Assembly (NCBI GenBank): GCA_947502885.1
Contig: CANNBP010000009.1
Span: 124,001-188,000 of the forward strand
Direction: 5' to 3'
From: an uncultured Aquimarina sp.
GTDB taxonomy: Bacteria; Bacteroidota; Bacteroidia; Flavobacteriales; Flavobacteriaceae
DNA: 64,000 nucleotides
The notes under the pieces were generated by a model. That model did no database searches and had not been told where the DNA came from. It was given only the letters and a program-made list of their open reading frames with translations. How positions within the stretch are numbered: the first letter of the stretch is position 1; each line of letters starts with the position of its first letter. Of this stretch, positions 56,950 to 64,000 are shown one piece after another. Both the position numbers and the translations under genes were made by a program.

Positions 56950-57981
56950 ATGCAACTGTACAACAAACTAAGTGCAAAAGAAAGAGCAGCTTTAATTGAT
57001 GAAGCCGGTACAGACCGACTTACGCTATCTTTCTACAAATACGCACGTATTGGTAATCCAGAAATTTTCAGAAATCACCTTTTTATCCATTGGGACGAAT
57101 TAGAGGTTTTAGGTCGTATTTATGTCGCTAATGAAGGGATTAATGGGCAATTATCTGTTCCTGCTCCAAATTTTGAAAGCTTTAAAAAACACTTAGATAG
57201 TATTTCTTTTCTTGAGAATGTGCGTCTTAATATAGCTCGTGAGCAAGATTTAAAATCTTTTCTAAAACTAAAAGTAAAAGTACGTCATAAGATTGTTGCC
57301 GATGGTTTGAATGATGATACTTTTGATGTCACAGATAAAGGAGTACATGTTGATGCCGAAAAATTTAATAACCTTATTGAGGACCCTGATACGGTATTGG
57401 TAGATATGCGTAATCATTATGAAAGTGAAATAGGGCATTTTAAAGGAGCTGTTACTCCTGATGTTGATACTTTTAGGGATTCTTTGGATATTATCGAAGA
57501 GGATTTAAAGGATCATAAAGAAGATAAAAAATTAGTAATGTATTGTACCGGAGGTATACGTTGCGAAAAAGCAAGTGCATATTATAAGCATAAGGGGTTT
57601 AAAAATGTTTTTCAGCTAGAAGGAGGAATAATAGAATATGCACGACAAGTTGAAGCAAAAGGGCTAGAAAATAAGTTTTTGGGTAAAAATTTTGTTTTTG
57701 ATCATAGAAGATCAGAACGTATCTCTGAAGATGTGATCGCTTGTTGTCACCAATGTGGCGAACCATGCGATACTCATGTTAATTGCGAAAATGAAGCGTG
57801 TCATTTGTTGTTTATTCAATGTGATGAATGCGCCAAATCTTTAGAAAATTGCTGTTCTACCGAATGTAAAGAAATAAACAGCTTGCCATACGAAGAACAA
57901 AAAGCATTACGTAAAGGTAAGGGAAATAGCAATAAAATTTTTAAAAAGGGGCGTTCTGAAGCCTTGAAATACAAAAGGTAA
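56950..57981 (+). CDS. trhO: tRNA uridine(34) hydroxylase, rhodanese-related (TrhO/YceA)
   Basis: The 343-residue protein matches TrhO, which hydroxylates U34 of tRNAs using oxygen. The N-terminal acylphosphatase-like UPF0176 part (YVANEGINGQLSVP, about 60-75) is followed by a rhodanese domain (about 145-240) with Cys199 in MYCTGGIRCEKA, and a C-terminal cysteine-rich segment (CCHQCGEPCDTH, CENEACHLLFIQCDEC) that likely binds a metal. The basic tail (KGRSEALKYKR) is usual. It has its own promoter and is a single gene. Confidence 0.94.
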   Translation: MQLYNKLSAKERAALIDEAGTDRLTLSFYKYARIGNPEIFRNHLFIHWDELEVLGRIYVANEGINGQLSVPAPNFESFKKHLDSISFLENVRLNIAREQDLKSFLKLKVKVRHKIVADGLNDDTFDVTDKGVHVDAEKFNNLIEDPDTVLVDMRNHYESEIGHFKGAVTPDVDTFRDSLDIIEEDLKDHKEDKKLVMYCTGGIRCEKASAYYKHKGFKNVFQLEGGIIEYARQVEAKGLENKFLGKNFVFDHRRSERISEDVIACCHQCGEPCDTHVNCENEACHLLFIQCDECAKSLENCCSTECKEINSLPYEEQKALRKGKGNSNKIFKKGRSEALKYKR

Positions 57982-58143
57982 TACTTAAAAGTTTGTGCTG
58001 CGTAAAAGAGATAATTTTTTTATTCTCATTTCATATAGTATCTTTAACGATTTAGATGTTAGAAATAAACAATTTCTAACCATAGTAAGAACCATATTTG
58101 TTGTGATTTTTATTGCAGACAAATTTCAATATATATAGAAAGT

Positions 58144-59457
58144 ATGGGGTGTAACAGTTGTTCCTCTACAAAAGATGGGCAACCAAAGGGCTGTAAAAAT
58201 AACGGTACATGTGGTACCGATGGTTGTAATAAACTTACAGTTTTTGATTGGTTGTCTAATATGTCGTTACCAAGTGGGTCGACACCATTTTCTTGTGTCG
58301 AAGTACGGTTTAAGAACGGAAGAAAAGGTTTTTATGAAAATCCCGAAAATTTATCTTTAAGCATAGGTGATATAGTAGCAACAGAATCTTCTCCAGGTCA
58401 TGATGTGGGTATGGTGACTTTGACAGGAGAATTGGTTCGTGTCCAAATGAGAAAAAAGAAAGTTCAATTGGATAGTGAAGATGTTCGAAAAATATACCGA
58501 AAAGCTACTCAAAAAGATATAGATATTTGGCAAAAAGCAAGAGATCGTGAAGAGAGCATGAAAGTTCGAGCACGTGAAATAGCTATTCGATTAGAGCTGC
58601 AAATGAAAATCTCTGATATAGAATTTCAAGGAGATGGATCAAAAGCAACATTTTATTATACCGCAGAAGAACGAGTTGATTTTAGACAATTGATCAAGGA
58701 GTTTGCTCAAGAGTTTAGTACACGTATTGAAATGCGTCAAGTTGGCTTTAGACAAGAAGCAGCACGATTAGGAGGTATTGGTTCTTGTGGCCGTGAATTA
58801 TGCTGTTCTACATGGCTGACTGATTTTAGATCGGTAAATACAAGTGCTGCTAGATATCAACAATTATCTTTAAATCCTCAAAAACTTGCTGGTCAGTGTG
58901 GGAAATTAAAATGTTGTCTCAATTATGAATTAGATGCCTATATTGATGCACTATCAAATTTTCCTAAAACAGAAACTAAGCTTAAAACTGAAAAAGGAAC
59001 TGCAGTATGTCAAAAAATAGACATTTTTAAAGGAGTATTGTGGTATGCCTATGAGGGAGAATGGATGAATTGGCACAAGATTTCTACAGAAGATGTAAAT
59101 GAAATTATTACAGCAAATAACAGTGGAGAAAAAGTTGCAAGTCTAGAAGAATATGCTTCTGATCTTATTGAGGATACCAAAACCGACTTTGGAAACGTTG
59201 TAGGACAAGATAGTTTAACTAGATTTGATCAGCCAAAGAGAACAAGTAGAAGAAGAAACCGCAATAAGAAAAAGCCTCAAAATAAAGCAAAAGTTCAAGA
59301 AAAGAAGGCAGGAACAGGTTCTAAAGGTAAAAAAGCAGCTGTAGCTGTAAGTACAAAAGGGAAAAATGACACTACAGAACGTAGAAGTCCAAAAAAATCA
59401 AATAATCAACGCAATAAAAAGCGTAAGCCTCGTAACAGAAATAATGATAAAGCGTAA
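58144..59457 (+). CDS. PSP1-domain protein (RicT-like)
   Basis: A 437-residue protein of the PSP1/RicT group. The N-terminus MGCNSCSSTKDGQPKGC and CGTDGC is cysteine-rich. The PSP1 core follows (about 45-260), with VEVRFKNGRKGFYENP, GHDVGMVTLTGELV and the conserved cysteine cluster GSCGRELCCSTWL, GQCGKLKCC. In Bacillus, RicT with RicA and RicF carries iron-sulfur clusters and affects mRNA processing by RNase Y; a similar role here is inference, as no RicA/RicF genes are in view. The C-terminal 90 residues are basic and low in complexity, possibly RNA-binding. The 3' end overlaps gldH by 14 bases. Confidence 0.88.
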   Translation: MGCNSCSSTKDGQPKGCKNNGTCGTDGCNKLTVFDWLSNMSLPSGSTPFSCVEVRFKNGRKGFYENPENLSLSIGDIVATESSPGHDVGMVTLTGELVRVQMRKKKVQLDSEDVRKIYRKATQKDIDIWQKARDREESMKVRAREIAIRLELQMKISDIEFQGDGSKATFYYTAEERVDFRQLIKEFAQEFSTRIEMRQVGFRQEAARLGGIGSCGRELCCSTWLTDFRSVNTSAARYQQLSLNPQKLAGQCGKLKCCLNYELDAYIDALSNFPKTETKLKTEKGTAVCQKIDIFKGVLWYAYEGEWMNWHKISTEDVNEIITANNSGEKVASLEEYASDLIEDTKTDFGNVVGQDSLTRFDQPKRTSRRRNRNKKKPQNKAKVQEKKAGTGSKGKKAAVAVSTKGKNDTTERRSPKKSNNQRNKKRKPRNRNNDKA

Positions 59458-59935
59458 GTTTTTTTTAATAGTTTTTGTTGTTATTAGCATAGTTTCTTGT
59501 GATGATAGACAAGTTTTTGATGAATACCAAACGGTATCTGATAATTGGGAAATAGACGAAGAAATAAATTTTACACTTCCAGAACTGGATTCGCTACAGG
59601 CATACAATTTGTTTATTAATGTGCGCAATACAAACGCTTATCGTTACAGTAACTTGTTTTTAATAAGCGAGATGAAATTTCCTAACGGTAAAGTAGTCAA
59701 AGATACCTTAGAATATACGATGTCTAAACCCGATGGAGAATGGTTAGGAACAGGGTTTTCTGATGTTAAAGAAAATAAACTGTGGTATAAAGAAAAAGTG
59801 CATTTTAAAGAAAAAGGAACTTATACAATTACCATTCAACACGCAATGCGAAAAAATGGAGAAGTTAATGGAGTGTCGTCGCTAGAAGGAATTACCGATG
59901 TTGGTTTTAGAATAGAGGACATTAAAAAACCATAA
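59444..59935 (+). CDS. gldH: Gliding motility lipoprotein GldH
   Basis: I start it at the ATG at 59444, giving MIKRKFFLIVFVVISIVSC with lipid Cys19; the frame is open further upstream, but those codons lie inside the PSP1 gene. The 163-residue protein with DRQVFDEYQTVSDNWEIDE, NLFLISEMKFPNGKVVKDTLEY and GTYTITIQHAMR matches GldH, required for gliding and normal T9SS function in flavobacteria. It overlaps the PSP1 gene and precedes the PBP1A gene, an order common in the family. Confidence 0.88.
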   Translation: MIKRKFFLIVFVVISIVSCDDRQVFDEYQTVSDNWEIDEEINFTLPELDSLQAYNLFINVRNTNAYRYSNLFLISEMKFPNGKVVKDTLEYTMSKPDGEWLGTGFSDVKENKLWYKEKVHFKEKGTYTITIQHAMRKNGEVNGVSSLEGITDVGFRIEDIKKP

Positions 59936-60013
59936 CTAGTATAATTGTAATCAAAAGATCATTAAAAATTGAATTTATATAACCTACAACCCATAGATTT
60001 AAACACCTAAAAT

Positions 60014-62344
60014 ATGGCAAAGGCAAAACCCAAGCAAACAAAAAAAAGAACAAAAACCCCTACAAATTATACATTGAAGTTTATTAAAGCTTTTTGGGTA
60101 TTATTTGGTTCAGGAATATTGTTAGTAATCCTTTTATTTCTATTAGCTAGCTGGGGAGCTTTTGGAGAAATGCCCAAGTTTGAAGAGTTAGAAAACCCTC
60201 AAAATGATTTGGCTACTCAAATTATTTCTTCAGATGGAAAACAAATAGGTACTTTTTTTAAAGAAAATCGTACCCCTGTAAGTTATAGTGACCTGCCTGA
60301 TCACTTGGTTAACGCATTGATAGCAACAGAAGACGCAAGATATTATGATCATTCTGGTATCGATGCAAGAGGTACATTAAGAGCTTTTATTTTCTTAGGT
60401 AGTAAAGGAGGGGCAAGTACCATATCTCAACAGTTAGCAAAGCAACTTTTTACAGGAGGATCCAAAAATAAATTTGAAAGGTATTTGCAAAAAATACAAG
60501 AATGGGTAATTGCGACTCGCTTAGAGAGGCAATACACCAAAAAGGAGATCATAACAATGTATCTTAATAAATATGATTTCCTTAATCAAGCAATTGGTAT
60601 AAGTTCTGCATCCAGAATTTATTTTGGTAAAAGTCCAAAAGAACTTAAAGTAGAAGAAGCTGCCGTATTAGTAGGGATGCTTAAAAATTCTTCTTTGTAT
60701 AATCCGCTTCGTAGACCAGAAATGGTAAGAGATAGAAGGAATGTTGTACTGGGACAAATGAAAAAATATGAGTACATCGATGAGAAGCAATTTAATACCT
60801 TAAAAGAATTACCACTTACATTAGATTACTCACCAGAGGGGCATAATGATGGTACAGCTACTTATTTTAGAGAGTATGTAAGAAGTTGGATGTCTAATTG
60901 GGTAAAAAAGAATCCAAAAGGAAAGAATGAGGATGGAGATGATGAATTTTATAATATCTATAGAGATGGTCTGCGTATCAATGTAACTATTGATTCTCGA
61001 ATGCAAAAGTATGCAGAAGAAGCGGTGCAAGAGCACATGACAAATCTTCAAAAAGAATTTGATAAGCAAGAAAAGAAAAACAAAACCAGTCCATTTAGAG
61101 ATATTTCTGAAGAAGAAGTAGAACGAATAATTGCTAGAAGTATTCGATCATCTGCAAGAAGGAAGAAAATGCTTAGTCAAGGTAAAAGTGAAAAAGAAAT
61201 TTTGAAGTCCTTTGATAAGAAAACCCAAATGCGAATCTTTAGTTGGAGAGGTGAGATCGATACGATAATGACACCAAAAGATTCTATTCTTTATTACAAA
61301 AGGTTTTTAAGATCAGGGTTAATGTCTATGGAGCCTCAAACAGGTCATGTAAAAGCATGGGTAGGTGGAGTAAATTATAAGCATTTTCAGTACGATCATG
61401 TATATCAAGGTGCAAGACAAGTAGGTTCTACTTTTAAGCCTTTTGTATATGCTACTGCGATTGATCAGTTAAAACTATCTCCGTGTGATACATTACCAAA
61501 ATCTCAAATCACTATTGCAGCAGGTTCTCATGGGGTTCTTGATAAGGATTGGACGCCTAAAAATAGTGATGGAAGTTACTCGGGATATATGAGTCTTAAA
61601 GAAGCTTTGGCCAAATCTGTTAATACAATTTCTGCTCGTTTATTAGATAGGGTAGGGCCAGAACCAATAATACGTTTAGCAAGAAAAATGGGAGTAGAAT
61701 CAGAGATTTTGCAAGTGGCTTCTATTGCCTTGGGGTCTGTGGATTTAAAGCTATCAGAAATGGTTGGTGCATATAGTACTTTTGCAAATCAAGGGATTTA
61801 TACCAAACCTGTAACAATTACGAGTATTGAAGATAAAAATGGTACAGTTTTATATCAGTTTGTGCCAGAAACACGGGATGTGATTAGTAAAGAGGCTGCA
61901 TATGTAACCATTAATTTGATGGAAGGAGTTACTCAATCTGGTTCTGGAGTACGACTAAGAACAGGACCTTCTTCTCGTTACGATCTTAAAAATGTAGTAA
62001 CAGGTCACCCCTATCAACTTAAAAATCCGATTGCAGGTAAAACAGGTACTACACAAAATCAAAGTGATGGTTGGTTTATGGGTATTGTACCTAATCTCTG
62101 TACAGGAGTATGGGTAGGAGGTGATGATAGAGCAACACACTTTAGAACGATTACTTTTGGGCAAGGTGCAGCTATGGCCTTACCTATATGGGGAGTCTAC
62201 ATGAAAAAATGTTACGCAGATAAAACACTTAATGTGTCTACAGGAGCATTTAAAAGACCTGATAATTTAAGTATCGAAGTGGATTGTAATGCCTTTAAAA
62301 AGAAAAATACTCAGGACGAAAATATAGACGAGTTTAGTTTGTAA
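60014..62344 (+). CDS. Bifunctional penicillin-binding protein 1A
   Basis: A 776-residue class A PBP. One N-terminal membrane helix lies at about 30-52. The glycosyltransferase domain (about 70-250) has the catalytic Glu106 in ATEDARYYDHSGID and STISQQLAKQLF. The transpeptidase domain (about 420-700) has Ser472 and Lys475 in GSTFKPF, the SVN motif in KSVNTISARL and KTGTTQ. It polymerises and cross-links peptidoglycan in the periplasm. Between the domains is a Lys/Glu-rich stretch (about 345-400). Its neighbourhood to gldH and PSP1 is typical for flavobacteria. Confidence 0.95.
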   Translation: MAKAKPKQTKKRTKTPTNYTLKFIKAFWVLFGSGILLVILLFLLASWGAFGEMPKFEELENPQNDLATQIISSDGKQIGTFFKENRTPVSYSDLPDHLVNALIATEDARYYDHSGIDARGTLRAFIFLGSKGGASTISQQLAKQLFTGGSKNKFERYLQKIQEWVIATRLERQYTKKEIITMYLNKYDFLNQAIGISSASRIYFGKSPKELKVEEAAVLVGMLKNSSLYNPLRRPEMVRDRRNVVLGQMKKYEYIDEKQFNTLKELPLTLDYSPEGHNDGTATYFREYVRSWMSNWVKKNPKGKNEDGDDEFYNIYRDGLRINVTIDSRMQKYAEEAVQEHMTNLQKEFDKQEKKNKTSPFRDISEEEVERIIARSIRSSARRKKMLSQGKSEKEILKSFDKKTQMRIFSWRGEIDTIMTPKDSILYYKRFLRSGLMSMEPQTGHVKAWVGGVNYKHFQYDHVYQGARQVGSTFKPFVYATAIDQLKLSPCDTLPKSQITIAAGSHGVLDKDWTPKNSDGSYSGYMSLKEALAKSVNTISARLLDRVGPEPIIRLARKMGVESEILQVASIALGSVDLKLSEMVGAYSTFANQGIYTKPVTITSIEDKNGTVLYQFVPETRDVISKEAAYVTINLMEGVTQSGSGVRLRTGPSSRYDLKNVVTGHPYQLKNPIAGKTGTTQNQSDGWFMGIVPNLCTGVWVGGDDRATHFRTITFGQGAAMALPIWGVYMKKCYADKTLNVSTGAFKRPDNLSIEVDCNAFKKKNTQDENIDEFSL

Positions 62345-62542
62345 CAAGTTGTTTTAACAATTTATCCGTTTTGTTGTTGTGTTTAAGGGTAATATTGTAT
62401 TACTTTGAGGGTGGTATTTTATGTATATCAATGATTTAAAACTATATAAAATCTCATATAACTTCATTTAAAGAGAACCTGATTTTAAGGGTAATATACT
62501 GTTATATTTTTAGTACATTTAGTCAGTTAAAATTAGACTAGT

Positions 62543-63244
62543 ATGATTCGTAAAACAGTATCCGGTGTGACCGAAGCTTTGGTAGGAGTAAAAAATGATA
62601 TGACCTTTATGCTCGGTGGGTTTGGCCTATGTGGTATTCCCGAAAATGTAATTGCAGAACTTGCAAAATCAAATCTTAATGGTCTCACGTGTATTTCTAA
62701 TAATGCAGGAGTAGACGACTTTGGATTAGGATTATTACTACAGAAAAAGCAAATAAAGAAAATGATTTCTTCTTATGTGGGTGAGAATGATGAGTTCGAG
62801 CGACAAATGTTAAGTGGTGAGCTTGAGGTAGAGTTAATACCACAAGGAACACTGGCAGAAAGATGTCGGGCAGCGCAGGGAGGTTTTCCGGCTATATATA
62901 CACCAGCAGGATACGGTACCGAGGTCGCAGAAGGTAAAGAAACTCGTGAGTTCGATGGTAAAATGTATGTGCTAGAACATGCGTTTAAAGCCGACTTTGC
63001 ATTTGTTAAAGCTTGGAAAGGGGATGAGGCTGGAAATTTAATTTTTAAAGGAACAGCAAGAAACTTTAACCCATGTATGTGTGGTGCAGCAAAAATTACG
63101 GTTGCCGAAGTTGAAGAACTAGTTCCTGCAGGAACCTTGGACCCTAACCAAATACATATTCCAGGTATTTTTGTTCAACGAATATTTGAAGGAAAAACCT
63201 ATGAAAAAAGAATAGAGCAACGTACGGTTCGATCAAGAACGTAA
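62543..63244 (+). CDS. CoA transferase subunit A (3-oxoacid / acetate type)
   Basis: A 233-residue alpha subunit of a family I CoA transferase (SCOT/AtoD type). It has MLGGFGLCGIPENVI near residue 30, ISNNAGVDDFGLG, PQGTLAERCRAAQGG (Arg/Glu site) and FYTPAGYGT-like IYTPAGYGTEVAEG. Together with the next gene (90-base gap) it moves CoA between succinyl-CoA and acetoacetate or similar acids. Which acid is used is not certain from sequence. Confidence 0.93.
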   Translation: MIRKTVSGVTEALVGVKNDMTFMLGGFGLCGIPENVIAELAKSNLNGLTCISNNAGVDDFGLGLLLQKKQIKKMISSYVGENDEFERQMLSGELEVELIPQGTLAERCRAAQGGFPAIYTPAGYGTEVAEGKETREFDGKMYVLEHAFKADFAFVKAWKGDEAGNLIFKGTARNFNPCMCGAAKITVAEVEELVPAGTLDPNQIHIPGIFVQRIFEGKTYEKRIEQRTVRSRT

Positions 63245-63334
63245 TCCTTTAATAACTTACTCACAAGTAGAATCTTTTTGATCTATTAATAAGGATAAAG
63301 AGAGGTTCGTAATTTACACAAAGATTTAAATGTT

Positions 63335-63991
63335 ATGTTAGATAAAAACGGAATTGCAAGGCGTATAGCCAAAGAATTAAAAGATAAATATTACGTTAAT
63401 TTAGGAATAGGCATACCTACACTTGTTGCTAATTATATTCCAGAAGGAATAGAGGTAGAGTTTCAAAGTGAAAATGGGGTGCTTGGTATGGGGCCCTTTC
63501 CATTTGAAGGAGACGAGGATGCCGATATTATTAACGCAGGAAAACAAACAATAACTACCATGCCGGGAGCCTCTTTCTTTGATTCGGCAACTAGTTTTGG
63601 TATGATTAGAGGACAGCATGTTGATTTAACGGTTTTGGGTGCTATGGAAGTTTCAGAAAAAGGAGATATAGCCAATTGGAAAATACCTGGTAAAATGGTT
63701 AAAGGGATGGGAGGTGCAATGGATTTGGTTGCAAGTGCAGAAAATATTATTGTCGCAATGATGCATACCAATAAAGCCGGAAAGTCGAAATTATTAAAAA
63801 ATTGTTCTCTTCCGCTTACAGGAGTAGGTTGCGTTAAAAAAATAGTAACCAATTTAGGTTTCTTAGAGGTAACAGATAAAGGGTTTAAACTTCTCGAAAG
63901 AGCGCCTGGGGTGACTATCGAAGATATTAAAAATGCAACCGAAGGAAACTTGATTATTGAAGGAGATATTCCTGAAATGAATTTAGATTGA
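63335..63991 (+). CDS. CoA transferase subunit B (3-oxoacid / acetate type)
   Basis: The 218-residue beta subunit partner of the gene at 62543. It starts MLDKNGIARRIAKELKD, has YVNLGIGIPTLV, the catalytic Glu46 in SENGVLGMGP, and GGAMDLV and LPLTGVGCV later. The Glu forms the acyl-CoA thioester during transfer. The stop is 9 bases from the window end, so later operon members are not visible. Confidence 0.94.
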   Translation: MLDKNGIARRIAKELKDKYYVNLGIGIPTLVANYIPEGIEVEFQSENGVLGMGPFPFEGDEDADIINAGKQTITTMPGASFFDSATSFGMIRGQHVDLTVLGAMEVSEKGDIANWKIPGKMVKGMGGAMDLVASAENIIVAMMHTNKAGKSKLLKNCSLPLTGVGCVKKIVTNLGFLEVTDKGFKLLERAPGVTIEDIKNATEGNLIIEGDIPEMNLD

Positions 63992-64000
63992 TTTTTTCTA

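Noticed and set aside
1..64000. tRNA, rRNA, CRISPR arrays, complete insertion sequences or prophage
   Set aside because: I found no cloverleaf-like segments, no regularly spaced repeats, no transposase or phage structural genes by reading all gaps and frames.

Overview
The window looks like a chromosomal segment of a marine member of the Flavobacteriaceae; an Aquimarina-like genus is my guess, but the genus cannot be proven from sequence alone. The evidence is AT-rich DNA, promoters of the Bacteroidota type (TTTG-N19/20-TAnnTTTG), almost no Shine-Dalgarno sites, the gliding lipoprotein GldH, a type IX secretion (T9SS) C-terminal sorting domain, a FecI/FecR/TonB-receptor set and a full Bat (aerotolerance) operon. 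I see no rRNA, tRNA, CRISPR array, prophage or complete insertion sequence.

Layout. 1-5.6 kb: metabolic genes (sulfurtransferase, SnoaL-like protein, GpsA, a lipoprotein, ALDH7-type dehydrogenase). 5.6-13.5 kb: an envelope locus made of a beta-barrel protein, an ATP-grasp ligase and a transglutaminase-like/7TM protein on the minus strand, facing a divergent FecI sigma, FecR anti-sigma and TonB-dependent receptor. 13.6-21.2 kb: CvpA, an S9 oligopeptidase, and a SulP transporter / beta-carbonic anhydrase / SulP transporter group that suggests inorganic carbon uptake. 21.4-28.5 kb: a tandemly duplicated module; each copy has a membrane-spanning TPR-AraC regulator divergent from a lipoprotein M43 metalloprotease, and both copies keep the same operator-like repeats, promoter spacing and terminator hairpin. 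28.6-37.8 kb: moxR, DUF58, BatD-like, batA, batB, batC, batD and batE as one minus-strand operon. 38-44 kb: SDR oxidoreductase, AlbA-type protein, metallophosphatase, collagen-like lipoprotein, and an SPFH/GYF protein paired with a zinc-ribbon membrane protein. 44.2-48.4 kb: a lipoprotein and a 1219-residue T9SS cargo protein. 48.6-49.4 kb: a compact Xre-regulated locus with two related very small genes, a perfect 11-bp-arm operator and a 107-bp inverted-repeat element. 49.8-64 kb: trpS, plsC, an HxlR regulator and its flavin reductase, an ECF sigma factor with an anti-sigma/beta-barrel fusion, recA, trhO, PSP1/RicT, gldH, PBP1A and a two-subunit CoA transferase.

The most interesting candidate system is near recA. 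The ECF sigma operon (lipoprotein, sigma, and an anti-sigma protein whose C-terminus is a beta-barrel) carries an upstream element GCAACC-N15-CATCTA. The same element at the same spacing lies 1.3 kb away, in front of a short, structured, terminator-ended transcript between recA and trhO. This suggests an envelope-stress sigma factor with an autoregulated promoter and a dedicated small RNA (or 25-residue peptide), similar in logic to sigma-E and its sRNAs in proteobacteria. The other strong candidates are the duplicated regulator/protease module, the Xre micro-locus, and the ATP-grasp/7TM-transglutaminase envelope locus, in which the transglutaminase triad appears intact although the family is usually described as inactive.
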